The notes below the pieces were generated by a model. That model was given only the letters and a program-made list of their open reading frames with translations, had not been told where the DNA came from and searched no databases. The position numbers were made by a program, and so were the translations under genes. DNA of 64,000 bases from Stieleria sp. JC731 (GTDB taxonomy: Bacteria > Planctomycetota > Planctomycetia > Pirellulales > Pirellulaceae): assembly GCF_020966635.1 (NCBI RefSeq), contig NZ_JAJKFQ010000001.1:1612001-1676000 (forward strand). The letters are read 5' to 3'. This document shows positions 10,840 through 21,773 of this stretch, one piece after another (the stretch's first letter is position 1; each line of letters opens with the position of its first letter).

Positions 10840-11397
10840 ATGGCCTACGACAAACAAGATCTGCTCCGTTTGCTTGAATCCGAAGCACTGCAGCGAGGGG
10901 AGTTTACCCTCGCCAGCGGCAAGAAAGCGTCGTACTACCTGGATTGCCGCAAGATCACACTGCATCCCAAGGGTGCCAACCTCGTTGCAGAAGGCATGCT
11001 GGAAGTCATCAAAGCTGGCGGAGAACTTCCCGCTGCGGTGGGGGGGATGGCTATCGGTGCCGATCCGATCACCGCATCCATTGTCACCCTCGCCGGTCAG
11101 CAAGATTTGCCTCTGAAAGGGTTCATGGTTCGCAAAGAACCCAAAGGCCACGGAATGGGGCAGCAAGTCGAAGGGCCTGTCGAGCCTGGTCAAGAGGTTG
11201 TGATCGTCGAAGATGTGATCACGAGTGGCGGAAGCGCGTTGAAGGCTGTTGACGCGGCCGAAGCATTTGGGTTAAAGGTCCGAGAAGTCATTGGCATCAT
11301 TGATCGGTTGGCTGGCGGTGAAGAGGCATTTGCCAAACGCGGGCTGACTTTAAAGACCCTGTCCACGATTCGCGATTTCGGCATCGAGCCGGAGTAA
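10840..11397 (+). CDS. pyrE: orotate phosphoribosyltransferase
   Basis: Transfers phosphoribose from PRPP to orotate to make OMP in pyrimidine synthesis. 185 residues from the ATG at 10840, the usual family length. The frame is open from 10768, but the extra 24 residues are unlike the family. The PRPP-binding loop VIVEDVITSGGSA lies at 121-133 and the flexible catalytic loop VRKEPKGHGMG at 97-107. SGKKASYYLDCRK near 26-38 forms part of the orotate and PRPP pocket. No other pyr gene is adjacent. Confidence 0.94.
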   Translation: MAYDKQDLLRLLESEALQRGEFTLASGKKASYYLDCRKITLHPKGANLVAEGMLEVIKAGGELPAAVGGMAIGADPITASIVTLAGQQDLPLKGFMVRKEPKGHGMGQQVEGPVEPGQEVVIVEDVITSGGSALKAVDAAEAFGLKVREVIGIIDRLAGGEEAFAKRGLTLKTLSTIRDFGIEPE

Positions 11398-11456
11398 GCC
11401 GATCGGACGTACCCGATCGTAGGACGGCGGCCCTGCGATACAGCCCACCGTAGTCG

Positions 11457-12119
11457 ATGGAAACGACGCTCCACCAACAACTGAAACTTCACTATGCGAA
11501 TGATGAATCGCAAACTGAAGTTCTGATGGGGCGTTACCGTATCGACGCGGTTCGGCAGGACGAACTGATCGAAATTCAGTGCGCTTCACTTTCTGCGATT
11601 CGTGGGAAGGTCAAAACGCTTCTAAAGCGACACACGGTGCGGGTTGTCAAACCGGTGGTGCACCGAATTCGCATCGCAAAAAAGAAGACCAAGCGATCGA
11701 AGATTTCGTCGTATCGCTTGAGCCCCAAACGAGGCGAATTGATCGATGTTTTTGATGATCTGATTTATTTCACCCGCGTCTTTCCACACGAAAACTTGGT
11801 TCTCGAGCTGCCGTTTGTCAACGTGCAGCAAACGCGTGTTCCCGCCGCCCGAAAACGCGGATGGCGACGCAAAGATTATCGCGTCGAAGACGTCTCGCTA
11901 GAAGAGATCGAATCGACCGTCGAAATTCGCACGCCTGCGGATCTTTTCGAATTGGTCGGACTTGCTCCAGACGTCGAATCCTTTACCACCGAAGACATCG
12001 CTAGTCTGACGAATCGGCCGCGATGGTTTGCACAGAAAATCGCCTACGTTCTTAAACACACGGGCGCGATCTCGCCCATCGGACGCGATCGAAGCGGCAT
12101 TCAGTATCGTGCCGCCTAG
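11457..12119 (+). CDS. conserved protein of unknown function, possibly nuclease-like
   Basis: 220 residues, no family firmly recognised. The N-terminal part has a strand pattern resembling a PD-(D/E)XK core (RIDAVRQDELIEIQ near 27-40, then a helix and a VRVVKPVV strand). The middle is very basic (KKKTKRSK near 75-82), and the C-terminal third resembles a winged-helix or helix-hairpin (FTTEDIASLTNRPRWFAQKI). Together this suggests nucleic-acid binding, which is inference. It starts 59 bases after pyrE on the same strand and may be cotranscribed. Confidence 0.65.
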   Translation: METTLHQQLKLHYANDESQTEVLMGRYRIDAVRQDELIEIQCASLSAIRGKVKTLLKRHTVRVVKPVVHRIRIAKKKTKRSKISSYRLSPKRGELIDVFDDLIYFTRVFPHENLVLELPFVNVQQTRVPAARKRGWRRKDYRVEDVSLEEIESTVEIRTPADLFELVGLAPDVESFTTEDIASLTNRPRWFAQKIAYVLKHTGAISPIGRDRSGIQYRAA

Positions 12120-12255
12120 GCATCAGCCTTTCCATTACACCGTGCAGGCTCTTTGAAATGGCTCGGTGCGCAGTTTGATCCTTTGACAGGCTCTTCTACC
12201 TGAAGCATCTTCTAAGATGCGGTTTGGGAAAACGTAGGCACGAAGGTCGAATGCG

Positions 12256-15200
12256 ATGGATATTCTGCTAGGGATCGCTTTTGTATGGCTGGTCATCACC
12301 TTACTGGGGCACCTTTCATGGGTGATCTTGGCTTGGTTTTTTAAAGCCCTTGCTGGAGCCGAGCAGAAACTGTCGCAGGTTCCACAGGCGGAATCGGACG
12401 TCGCGGCGGCCCATCGTGTTGTTAGCCAACTGGTTGCCAAACGTGTCATTTCACCCGATGAAGCTGAACAGTGGCGAACCGGTCTAAGAAGCCTGGCGAC
12501 AAACAAATCATTCTCAAGTGAGTCGCATCAGCCGCTCGTCAGTCAAGCTGAACCGAACCAACCTGATTCGGAGTCTGCCGATTGGCAGGTCATCGATCCG
12601 AGCCAAATTTCGGCAGAAGACAGTCTGGCGACCGCGACGTTGATTACATCGGATGAAACGGAAGTGCATTCTGATGCAAGCCTCGATTCCGATGTCTGTG
12701 TCGATCCCTTCGATGAGTTTTCAGTCGATCAGCCAGCAAGCGATTCGGTATTTGATCGCGTATCGACTCCGCCGATTGGTTCACCGAATCGAACAGAGTT
12801 AGGTCCGGCGGGAGGAACGGTCAAAGCCAAAGCGGGACGTTCATTTGCCGAACTGATGGCCGACCACAATGTTCGTTGGGGAGAGCTGATCGCGGGGATC
12901 TTGATCGTCGTCTGTTCGATCGGGCTGGTCGTTAGCTTGTGGTCAACAATAACCGACATGCACCGCGTCGTGCCCTCGATGATCTTCATGTTGGGCAACG
13001 CTTCGATCTTCTTCGCGGGCTTGTACACACTGTTTCGATGGAAGCTACAAAGTTCCAGTCGAGCGACGCTGGTGATCGGAACGTTGTTGGTACCGCTAGG
13101 GATTCTGGCCGGTCTATCAACCGATGGTATTGGAAGTTCGACGGTTCAATTGACCGATCCGATCACGGTCGCGGCGATCTTGGGATGCGGGGCGGTCTAT
13201 GTTTGGTTGATTTGGAAGGCATCGCAGGCTTTGGTCGGTCGATCGCTAGCACCGGCGATGACTTTGGGTGTTGCTGGACCATCGATGTTCCTGCCGTTTC
13301 TACCCGCAGCGTTTCGTGCCTTCGGTGATGCGGCCGGTTGGTTCTCGCTCGGTGGCTCGATTTCGATCGCTTTGGTCCTGTGGATGTTGACGCGACAACG
13401 TGTTGCGAAACCGACATCGGGACGGGCGGTCCGAAGCGGATTGGTACTCGCGGTGACCTCTTTCTCGTTGACCGTCTTGGCTGGCTATGCGGCATTTGTT
13501 GTGAGGTCACAGGCTTCAGGGTGGCTCGCCGTTGCTGACGCGACCATGATTGGTTACGTCCTGTTAGCCACGATCGCCGTACGGTTACTTTCCCATCGGT
13601 CGCTTCCAAAGCTTTCTTTGGTTGCACAAGTCAGCTGCGTGTTGTTGTTCGGAGCGGCAAGCGTTATTGCGATTCCATCGCTGCAGTCAGTCGGTTGGAT
13701 TTGGGCCTGGGCGATTTGTTTAAGCATCACTGCTGGAATATCGGGATGGTTGATGCGACAAGCCCAATGGGTAGCCGTTGTCATCGCACCGCTGGGACTC
13801 GCGTCTGTGCTGAGTTCAACGATGTTGGGGGGAGCTCTCTGGGAATCGACGACTTTATTTGAAAAGCTGCTCTCGGGCGAAGCCATGGTGGCGGCAGTCT
13901 TGGTGAGCTGTGTGAACACGGCGTTTTTATGGTTGACCCATCGTCAAAACACTGGCCAGAGGGTTTCGACGGGACCATCTCCACTGCTTTGTTCGAGCGC
14001 AGGATGGTTCGTCTACACGTCCATCGTTGCCGCAGCATTAATCGTATTGCCGGTCGAACGAATGGGGATCGTTCCGCCCGCGGTGATCAGTCTGATTCTA
14101 GCCGCCGCAAGTTTCGTCGGTCTTCGATTATTACGAAAGACATCGTTGATCGTTCCGTCACAGTGGCTGGTCATCGGTGCGACGACCGCATTCTGGATGT
14201 CGGTGATTAAGCCGATACAGATTGGCCAAGAGTTTGAAGGTCTGTTGCCGGTGACCTTGGTATTGCTCACCTCATCAATGACTCTGTTATTGTTTGGCGA
14301 GTTCTGGAATTGCCGACGTGCACGGATGAAACCGTTGCGGATGTCCGCTGCAATGTTCGCCGTTTTCGCATCGGCGACCACCATCGGCAGCTTTGTGATC
14401 GGAACAGTCGATGAAGGTGGATGGCAATCACTACTACATATCGGCGCGGCCGAACAATCAATCATCGTTTTACTGTTCACCGCCACCGTCCTAGCCATTG
14501 TTGGGTTTGGTGATCGGTTGTCCGAACTGATTGGTTCGTCCCGTATTGCAATTGCTGTGATGGCTGGCATTGCGGCATTCCATTATGGATATGACTGGTT
14601 GTTCATGATCAGTCGTTGGCAGGATAGTACCGCGATCTGGTCTTGGAGTCTGCTGTTTTGGATCCTCGCGATTGCAATCGTCATCAGGAACGAGGCGTTG
14701 ATCCTTGCCGGTCGTTGGCAGCAGAATCAACTCCGTCAGTCCTCGGGAATCGTCGAAAGAGTTACAGAGCGATTGGCTTGGTACCAGCCGGCGCAACACG
14801 CATGGGATCATTCGTCCATGATGGGTTATGTCGTGTTAGCAGTCGTAGGTGTGTGCTTAGCGACAATACATGGTTTTGCAACGGTTCTCGGTACCTCTTG
14901 GATCGAACCACTGTATTTCGAACTGATGCCGGCACCGCGAAGTCTGCTTCTTCCTGGAGTCGTGTTTCTGTTATTTGCTGGTTTTCAGTGGATGCGGTTT
15001 CGTCGGTCCGGAGAGTCTGAACTGTTCTCCGCTTTTAATGGAGTGATATTGGCAGCATCGGTGGGTTGGATCGCACTGCAAGCAGCTATCCTTTTGATCC
15101 AACCCGGTTCGAATCGAATCATCTTCATGACGACGGTTTCGTTTGCGGGATACTTGTTGCTCGAATTGGTCATCCATCGATTGCCAAAACTTCAACGCTG

Positions 15201-18200
15201 TGTACCGCAGCCAGGAGTATTGGCATCGGTTGCGGTCGCGGTTTTGGCGTGCTCATCGATGTCGCTGATGTCAACGGATTGGATGCCGGCAGTCAGTGAA
15301 GGGACGAAGCCCGTCCTGGCAACGACGTGTTGGATCGCCGGGTGGTGGGCGATGGCTTCGATGGCGTTTGCATGGGTCGGGCAACGGTCTGGACGATCCT
15401 ATTTCGAAGTCGGAAGCGTCATACTTGTCCCTGCAATCGCTGTGCTCGTAGGACCACTTTTCGACGGGCACACTTGGTTGTTTACCGCGCAAGTGGCCGC
15501 ACTGGCATGTGGTGTGTATGCCGTTTCGGTGCATTGGCTGGGGATTAAAATCACCACAGCAATTCACCTTGCTGCCGCGATCTGCATGGTTTCAGCTGTG
15601 GCAAACTCGGTTGCGGTTACGGTCGCAATACTTCTGCCAAACTTGGATGCTCACGCATTCCATTGGCCGTTCGGCATCGCGTTGTCAGCGTCTGCCGTAT
15701 TGATTTCAGCCAATTTGAAATGGCTAGACCCAAGCATTCGAAAATGGAATGTTCCGATTGAGTTTTATGGACTCTTGCTGTCAGGGCATTTCGCATGTCT
15801 GTTGGCCGCGGCACCAATCGGATGGATGACCGACATGGTTTCGCTAAAGATCGTTTGGACATCTGTGTGTGGACTTTCGTTTCTGTTTCAGGTTTGGTGT
15901 GCTGCTGCCGACAGTCATCGATTGGGACGCTACCAAACGGCCGTGTTGGTGATCGTGCTGACGATGTTGACTTTGGTCGGAGGCTTGAGTCGGATTGACA
16001 ATCTGATTGGCCTAATTGCGTGTGCCATCGGTGTGCTGATGATCAGCCACCATGCGATGATGCGATACGCCGACCAGTCGCGATCGGCGATCAGCAAAAC
16101 ATCTATCATTCTTAGTCGGCTCTTTTCGCTCTACTGTTTGTTCGTTGGCTGTGTTCTGACGGGGTTTGTTTGCGAAATGATGGCGTGGTCCCCTGCCCTG
16201 CAAATTTCATGTGTGCTGGGATGGGCCTTCGTTTGTTTGGTGATCTGGCGATGCTGTACGCCGGATATCAGCGATTCGCCGCAACTGAGTGGACGATGTC
16301 GTTTGCTTGCTGATCGCGAAGCATCCGTGCTGCTGTTAGCGGCGGTCGTTGTCGAATTGGTGATGACGCCATTCACCTATCTATCCACCGCACAACACGT
16401 ATTGGATTTTGATGGCTGGTCACTAGCACGGATCGCAGGATACTTGATTGCATCGGCATCGGTCATCTTCCGCTGCAATCGCAAAGGCACACTTGAAGTC
16501 GCGATGCTAACGATTCTTTCAGCGATCGCTTTGGCAACCGTGCACATCGCAGGCACGGTGAATGCAGGCATTGATTCGATCGTTACGACGACAGCGTTGA
16601 CCGTTTCGATGACGATCGTTCTTCAGGCCTATTGGCTTCCGTTGATCGGTCGCGGGATCGATCAGATTCGTCGGTCTTATCATGATTGGATGCGATGTGC
16701 GGTGAAAGCTGTAAGCGACAAGACAGCTTCCCTTCAAGAATCAAACACGAATATTGCGGTAGGTGCCTCGGATGCTTCGCTTGTGTTTCACTCGCTTCGC
16801 ATTGAAACATTGGCTCGTGCGTTGGTGCGAGTGGTTGGTTTCGTAGCGATCTTGATCGGTGGGCTGTGTTTGACCTTGTTGGTCACCGAAAACAATGATT
16901 CGGCGACACCGCTATCGATTTGTAGTTTGGTACTACTCGCCGTTGCTGCCGGCGAACTTGCGGAGCGGGCGATGATGCCTCGCTTTCGATATGTCGCTTT
17001 GGGGCTCGGATTTAGTTCGGTGGCGATGTGGTGCAGCACATCGATCGTCGATCAAGATTTGCCAACTTGGGTACTTACGACGCGATGGTTTGTCGCTTGG
17101 ATCGTTGTTGCAGTCATTCAAAGCGTGGCACTGCCGAAGCTATTCACCGAAGGGATGCTTCAACGTTGGGGGCGAGTGGTTCGTCATGGGACCGGTCTTG
17201 CGATCCTGCTTGCCGCGGTCAGTTTGGCTGCAACATTGGTCCAGGAGTTTCTCATTCGGACCAACAATCAGACTGAGTTGTTGTCACGTCCCTTGTATCT
17301 GGGGGTGGCCGTGGTGCTTGGCGCGATGACGGTCCTGACGACGTTCGCATCGATCGCCAGCGGCCCGGGTTTTCGCTATCGCGAGATTTGGAAATTGTCT
17401 GACCAGCAGCGAGGTATCCTTGTCGTCGCGGCTCAGGCGATAGGAGGCTTGACGTGGTTTCATCTATTCCTTTGCAAAAGCCCTCTTGCCAGTTTGGGGC
17501 TGCGAGCGTATTGGCCTTATATCGTGATGATACTGGCGTTTGTCAGCGTTGGGATTACCGAATGGTCTCGTCGTCGTCAGGACGAAGTACTGTCAGCGGT
17601 GTTGAAACGGACCGCGTTATTTTTGCCTCTGATTCCGGTGTTGGGATTCTGGCTTAGCGGATCGCTCGTAAGCAATCTGTTTGGTGACTATGACGAATCG
17701 TCATGGACGTTCGCCCGCGGACATGTTTCCTATCAAACGCTATTGATTGTCGCCGCGTTTTACTATGGAGTGATCTCTGTTATCTGGAAAAGTCCTCAAT
17801 CGAGATTGTTGTCAATCTTGTTAGGCAACATTGCATTGTGGGTTGTGTTGATCCAAGTCCCAGGATGGAGTTTTCTCACACACCCTCAAGCCTGGCTGAT
17901 TCCACCTGCGGTCTGTGTCTTAGTGCTATCGCACATGCATCGTGATCGTCTTGGCAAAGAAGCGACTCAGGCGATCCGCTATGCCACAACCTTGCTGATC
18001 TACATTTCAAGTTCAGCAGATATGTTGATTCAAGGTATCGGCAGCACATTGGCTGGGCCAATCGTTCTGATCTGCTTGGCGCTCGCGGGAGCCGGCGCTG
18101 GTGTGGTTTTGCGCATCCGTCCATTTTTGTACTTGGGCACGATTTTCGTCTTCATCGGCGTGACAAGCATGGTTTGGCACGCGGGCCAGCAGATGAATGC

Positions 18201-18327
18201 CGTTTGGCCGTGGTGGGTATTCGGGATTGGTACCGGTATCGGCTTGATGGTCGCGTTGATGGCGATCGAAAAAAACAAGCCCAAGCTCAGGCAAATCGCG
18301 ACATCCATGCAGCAGTGGGACACCTAA
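12256..18327 (+). CDS. giant polytopic membrane protein (2023 residues)
   Basis: One transmembrane helix near residues 3-25 is followed by a soluble acidic linker up to about 205. From about 210 to the C-terminus the sequence is an almost unbroken series of hydrophobic segments separated by short loops: dozens of helices. This layout (anchor, soluble linker, many helices) recalls the DUF2157/DUF2339 class of predicted membrane proteins, but it is about twice their usual size and I am not certain of the link. No transport signature, catalytic motif or nucleotide-binding site was seen. The frame is intact over 6 kb. It stands alone, with about 110 bases before asnS. Confidence 0.75.
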   Translation: MDILLGIAFVWLVITLLGHLSWVILAWFFKALAGAEQKLSQVPQAESDVAAAHRVVSQLVAKRVISPDEAEQWRTGLRSLATNKSFSSESHQPLVSQAEPNQPDSESADWQVIDPSQISAEDSLATATLITSDETEVHSDASLDSDVCVDPFDEFSVDQPASDSVFDRVSTPPIGSPNRTELGPAGGTVKAKAGRSFAELMADHNVRWGELIAGILIVVCSIGLVVSLWSTITDMHRVVPSMIFMLGNASIFFAGLYTLFRWKLQSSSRATLVIGTLLVPLGILAGLSTDGIGSSTVQLTDPITVAAILGCGAVYVWLIWKASQALVGRSLAPAMTLGVAGPSMFLPFLPAAFRAFGDAAGWFSLGGSISIALVLWMLTRQRVAKPTSGRAVRSGLVLAVTSFSLTVLAGYAAFVVRSQASGWLAVADATMIGYVLLATIAVRLLSHRSLPKLSLVAQVSCVLLFGAASVIAIPSLQSVGWIWAWAICLSITAGISGWLMRQAQWVAVVIAPLGLASVLSSTMLGGALWESTTLFEKLLSGEAMVAAVLVSCVNTAFLWLTHRQNTGQRVSTGPSPLLCSSAGWFVYTSIVAAALIVLPVERMGIVPPAVISLILAAASFVGLRLLRKTSLIVPSQWLVIGATTAFWMSVIKPIQIGQEFEGLLPVTLVLLTSSMTLLLFGEFWNCRRARMKPLRMSAAMFAVFASATTIGSFVIGTVDEGGWQSLLHIGAAEQSIIVLLFTATVLAIVGFGDRLSELIGSSRIAIAVMAGIAAFHYGYDWLFMISRWQDSTAIWSWSLLFWILAIAIVIRNEALILAGRWQQNQLRQSSGIVERVTERLAWYQPAQHAWDHSSMMGYVVLAVVGVCLATIHGFATVLGTSWIEPLYFELMPAPRSLLLPGVVFLLFAGFQWMRFRRSGESELFSAFNGVILAASVGWIALQAAILLIQPGSNRIIFMTTVSFAGYLLLELVIHRLPKLQRCVPQPGVLASVAVAVLACSSMSLMSTDWMPAVSEGTKPVLATTCWIAGWWAMASMAFAWVGQRSGRSYFEVGSVILVPAIAVLVGPLFDGHTWLFTAQVAALACGVYAVSVHWLGIKITTAIHLAAAICMVSAVANSVAVTVAILLPNLDAHAFHWPFGIALSASAVLISANLKWLDPSIRKWNVPIEFYGLLLSGHFACLLAAAPIGWMTDMVSLKIVWTSVCGLSFLFQVWCAAADSHRLGRYQTAVLVIVLTMLTLVGGLSRIDNLIGLIACAIGVLMISHHAMMRYADQSRSAISKTSIILSRLFSLYCLFVGCVLTGFVCEMMAWSPALQISCVLGWAFVCLVIWRCCTPDISDSPQLSGRCRLLADREASVLLLAAVVVELVMTPFTYLSTAQHVLDFDGWSLARIAGYLIASASVIFRCNRKGTLEVAMLTILSAIALATVHIAGTVNAGIDSIVTTTALTVSMTIVLQAYWLPLIGRGIDQIRRSYHDWMRCAVKAVSDKTASLQESNTNIAVGASDASLVFHSLRIETLARALVRVVGFVAILIGGLCLTLLVTENNDSATPLSICSLVLLAVAAGELAERAMMPRFRYVALGLGFSSVAMWCSTSIVDQDLPTWVLTTRWFVAWIVVAVIQSVALPKLFTEGMLQRWGRVVRHGTGLAILLAAVSLAATLVQEFLIRTNNQTELLSRPLYLGVAVVLGAMTVLTTFASIASGPGFRYREIWKLSDQQRGILVVAAQAIGGLTWFHLFLCKSPLASLGLRAYWPYIVMILAFVSVGITEWSRRRQDEVLSAVLKRTALFLPLIPVLGFWLSGSLVSNLFGDYDESSWTFARGHVSYQTLLIVAAFYYGVISVIWKSPQSRLLSILLGNIALWVVLIQVPGWSFLTHPQAWLIPPAVCVLVLSHMHRDRLGKEATQAIRYATTLLIYISSSADMLIQGIGSTLAGPIVLICLALAGAGAGVVLRIRPFLYLGTIFVFIGVTSMVWHAGQQMNAVWPWWVFGIGTGIGLMVALMAIEKNKPKLRQIATSMQQWDT

Positions 18328-18438
18328 GTCGTCCATGACGATGTTTCCAGGGAGCTCGATTCCCGATTGCGACAGCAGGCCGAGCACGATAACTTTCGGA
18401 GATCGAATGTCATTTCACTCGCACCGGAAGATTGCAAC

Positions 18439-19833
18439 ATGGCTGATTGGATTTCCGTCAAAGAGGCCCGTCAGGCTGATTCGATCGCGGAACGTATTGA
18501 AGTGCGTGGATGGGTACGCACTCGACGTGACAGCAAGGGCGGTTTCAGTTTCATTGAACTCAACGATGGGTCTTCCCTGGGCAACTTGCAGGTTGTCGCG
18601 CCGGCGGAGCTTGGCAATTACGAGAGTGAAATTCAGAAGCTGACGGCGGGTTGCAGCATCATCGTCCAGGGGGAACTGAAAGAATCTCCCGCGAAGGGAC
18701 AGGCGACGGAACTGCACGCGTCAAGCATTCGTGTGCTCGGGTGGGCCGACCCAGAGACTTATCCCCTGCAGAAGAAACGACACTCGTTCGAAAAGTTACG
18801 CGAGTGGGCTCATCTGAGAACACGCACCAACACGCTCGGTGCGGTCATGCGAGTCCGCGACCAGATCAGCCAATCGATCCACGGGTTCTTCCACCAAAAT
18901 CGATTTGCTTATGTGCATACCCCGATCATCACGGCGAGTGATTGCGAGGGTGCGGGCGAGATGTTTCGCGTGACCACATTGGACCTCGAAAGGCTCGCCT
19001 CTTCAGGTGGTCCGGTTAACTATTCGTATGACTTTTTTGACAAGCCAACGTTCTTAACCGTCAGTGGGCAACTCGAAGGCGAAACCTACGCTTCGTCATT
19101 GGGCCGGATCTATACGTTTGGTCCGACGTTTCGCGCCGAGAACAGCAACACCAGTCGTCATTTAGCCGAATTCTGGATGGTTGAGCCCGAAGCTGCGTTC
19201 TTCGATCTCGCCGACAACATGGATTTGGCGGAAGGGTTTTTGAAATTTGTTTTCAGCGAAACGCTTTCGAATTGTCAGGAGGACATGGAATTCTTTGACA
19301 AGATGATCGAAAAAGGAAAGCTTGATCAAATCAAATCGGTCATCGAAAAACCATTCGAACACATGACGTATACCGACGCGATCAAGGTGCTCGAATCTTC
19401 GAGCGAAAAATTTGAATATCAAATCGAATGGGGAAGCGATCTACAGGCGGAGCACGAGCGATATCTGACGGAGAAGCATGTCGGTGGCCCATTGATTCTG
19501 ACCGACTATCCGTCATCGATTAAGCCGTTTTATATGCGTCTCAGTGACGACGAGAAAACGGTCGCGGCGATGGACGTTCTGGTTCCCGGTGTCGGTGAAA
19601 TCATCGGCGGAAGCCAGCGTGAAGAACGTTTAGACGTCCTGCAAAAACGGATGGCGGCACAGTCGCTTCCCGAAGAAGACTATTGGTGGTACGTCGACTT
19701 GCGACGATACGGAACCGTGCCGCATGCAGGTTTCGGATTGGGGCTGGAACGAGCTGTCCAGTATGTTACTGGGATGAGCAATATCCGTGACGTGATCCCG
19801 TTCCCGCGGACACCCGGGCACGCCGAGTTTTAG
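18439..19833 (+). CDS. asnS: asparaginyl-tRNA synthetase
   Basis: Charges tRNA-Asn with asparagine; cytoplasmic class IIb enzyme. 464 residues from the ATG at 18439, the usual length; an open frame begins at 18367 but adds non-homologous residues. The N-terminal OB fold ([20 protein letters not shown], about 20-39) binds the anticodon. Motif 2 shows as [20 protein letters not shown] and motif 3 as [12 protein letters not shown] followed by the [11 protein letters not shown] ending typical of AsnS rather than AspS. It is a single gene between the giant membrane protein and the antiporter. Confidence 0.95.
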   Translation: MADWISVKEARQADSIAERIEVRGWVRTRRDSKGGFSFIELNDGSSLGNLQVVAPAELGNYESEIQKLTAGCSIIVQGELKESPAKGQATELHASSIRVLGWADPETYPLQKKRHSFEKLREWAHLRTRTNTLGAVMRVRDQISQSIHGFFHQNRFAYVHTPIITASDCEGAGEMFRVTTLDLERLASSGGPVNYSYDFFDKPTFLTVSGQLEGETYASSLGRIYTFGPTFRAENSNTSRHLAEFWMVEPEAAFFDLADNMDLAEGFLKFVFSETLSNCQEDMEFFDKMIEKGKLDQIKSVIEKPFEHMTYTDAIKVLESSSEKFEYQIEWGSDLQAEHERYLTEKHVGGPLILTDYPSSIKPFYMRLSDDEKTVAAMDVLVPGVGEIIGGSQREERLDVLQKRMAAQSLPEEDYWWYVDLRRYGTVPHAGFGLGLERAVQYVTGMSNIRDVIPFPRTPGHAEF

Positions 19834-19959
19834 TTGGCTTGTCATCTCTTCGCCTGACTTTGGGGCGCGCGTTTACCGTGGGTGCTTTCATCGGTCAGGA
19901 TGTGACCTTCATCCCACCCGGACTGGACGCTGCCGATAGAATCGTCGACGATAGCTAGC

Positions 19960-21561
19960 ATGGAATACGGAGCCGCTTCGCTGTTGCCACCACTGGTGGC
20001 GATCATTTTGGCGATACTGACTCGCCAAGTCGTCTTTCCCCTGCTGTTTGGTGTAGGGGTCGGTGCATTCATTCTGTCCGAACCGGATGCGACTTGGGAC
20101 CAACCGTTTATGGGTTTGGTCATTGCCATTTGGGAATCGATCAGTGACTACGATCACCTACTGGCTCTGACGTTCAGCTTGTTGCTTGGCGCAATGGTTG
20201 GTGTGCTTGAAGCTGGTGGCGCGATGGAAGACCTGGTCACCAAAATCGCCTCAAGGATCAAAACTCGCCGCGGTGCTCAGACCATGATCGCGACGACCGG
20301 TTTAGCCGTTTTCTTTGACGACTATGCCAACACGCTGTTGGTGGGCGGCACAATGCGATCGACGGCGGATCGCTACAAAATCTCTCGCAGTAAGCTCGCT
20401 TATTTGGTCGATTCGACCGCCGCACCGGTCGCCGGACTTTCATTGGTCAGTACCTGGGCGGCCACTGAAATCACTTATATGTCGGACGGGCTTAGTGATG
20501 CGGGCATCACCACGGCGTCTGCCGGTTTCGAGCTTTTCATGCAATCGATCCCCTATCGATTCTATCCGCTGTTGGCATTGGTGATGGTGTTCATCGTCGC
20601 GCGGACCGATCGTGATTTTGGTCCCATGCGACGTGCCGAAATGAATCTCGATTTGCCTCAGGGTGAGAATAAAAGAAAGGCCAAGCGGCAGCCGATTCGT
20701 CACAGTTGGATTCCGACAATCGTTCCCGTTGCGGTTTGTATTTTGGCGGTGCTCGTTGTGCTAATCGTCACCGGTCATCAAGAGATTGGCGAAAAAGATC
20801 CGAGCATTTCATCACTACGTTATCTTGGCTTGATTATCGGCAACGGGCAGTCCTATTGGGCATTGGTCGCTGGTGGCGGTGCCGGGTGGCTGATGTCTAT
20901 CGTGACTCACGGACTGATCTGCAAATCGGCGCCGGAGTTTTTGGTCAAGTCATCGCTACGCGGTGCTTGGCAGATGATGCCGGCGATTGTCATCTTGTGG
21001 TTGGCATGGTCGTTATCGGCGATGACAGGGAAAGAAGCTCTCGATACCGGAGGCTATCTATCGAGTTTGCTAAGCGACACGTTAAGTCCGAAGTTGCTAC
21101 CAACCTGCGTTTTCATCATTGCCGGACTGATGGCATTTTCGACTGGCACCAGCTGGGGAACCATGGGAATTCTGACCCCATTGTCGGTTACCTTGGCGAT
21201 TCAATTGGACTTGGCGACGGGCGGTTCCGGAACAGCGAGCAGCTCGATTTGCTTGGCAACGTGTGGCAGCGTGTTGGCCGGTGCAATTTTTGGCGACCAT
21301 TGCTCACCGATCAGCGATACGACGGTGCTTTCGAGCCGGGCGAGCGAATGTGATCACGTCGATCACGTGCGGACTCAGTTGCCTTATGCCGTCGTCGTTG
21401 CAGTTGTGTGCATCTTATTTGGTACCCTGCCGGCCGCCTGGGGAATATCACCCTGGATCAGCCTGGTTGTCGGCGCGGTCGTGTTGTGGGCAATCGTTCG
21501 TTGGCTGGGCCAGTCAAACTCGGAATCACAGCCCGCTGATGTGTCCGAAATTGAGGCTTGA
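19960..21561 (+). CDS. NhaC-family Na+/H+ antiporter
   Basis: 533 residues with about a dozen transmembrane helices. Family hallmarks are visible: FFDDYANTLLVGGTMR at about 118-133, DSTAAPVAGLSLVSTW near 149-164, and GDHCSPISDTTVLSS in the last third, containing the acidic and polar residues thought to line the ion path. It exchanges sodium or a related substrate for protons across the inner membrane, fitting a marine lifestyle. Some NhaC-type proteins exchange amino or organic acids instead, so the substrate is not certain. No regulator is adjacent. Confidence 0.88.
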   Translation: MEYGAASLLPPLVAIILAILTRQVVFPLLFGVGVGAFILSEPDATWDQPFMGLVIAIWESISDYDHLLALTFSLLLGAMVGVLEAGGAMEDLVTKIASRIKTRRGAQTMIATTGLAVFFDDYANTLLVGGTMRSTADRYKISRSKLAYLVDSTAAPVAGLSLVSTWAATEITYMSDGLSDAGITTASAGFELFMQSIPYRFYPLLALVMVFIVARTDRDFGPMRRAEMNLDLPQGENKRKAKRQPIRHSWIPTIVPVAVCILAVLVVLIVTGHQEIGEKDPSISSLRYLGLIIGNGQSYWALVAGGGAGWLMSIVTHGLICKSAPEFLVKSSLRGAWQMMPAIVILWLAWSLSAMTGKEALDTGGYLSSLLSDTLSPKLLPTCVFIIAGLMAFSTGTSWGTMGILTPLSVTLAIQLDLATGGSGTASSSICLATCGSVLAGAIFGDHCSPISDTTVLSSRASECDHVDHVRTQLPYAVVVAVVCILFGTLPAAWGISPWISLVVGAVVLWAIVRWLGQSNSESQPADVSEIEA

Positions 21562-21762
21562 GTTTGTTACGATCCAAATTGGGCTAGCGACCGAGAGAGG
21601 CAATCCGCTACGAGTGCCAAATAGGCTTTGCCTGAAAATCCAATGTTCACATGATTCGCGTTCAAAGTGCGACTTTGTTCGGTGATCCGGAAACGTCGCT
21701 TCGGCGATGTACATTGGTTCGAGCAAGGCTTTTAACTGGAATTACTCGCACGAATCCGTCAT

Positions 21763-21767
21763 GGAGG
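21763..21767 (+). promoter_or_regulatory. Shine-Dalgarno site fixing a GTG start
   Basis: GGAGG lies 6 bases before GTG at 21774. It decides the start of the L,D-transpeptidase gene, whose frame is otherwise open back to 21651. Confidence 0.8.
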
Positions 21768-21773
21768 ACTGTC

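Noticed and set aside
10264-11193. 309-residue minus-strand open frame over pyrE and the PEP-CTERM gene
   Set aside because: Spans two well-supported genes on the other strand; no recognisable domain.
14013-14570. 185-residue minus-strand open frame
   Set aside because: Mirror frame of the giant membrane protein, polar where the sense strand is hydrophobic.
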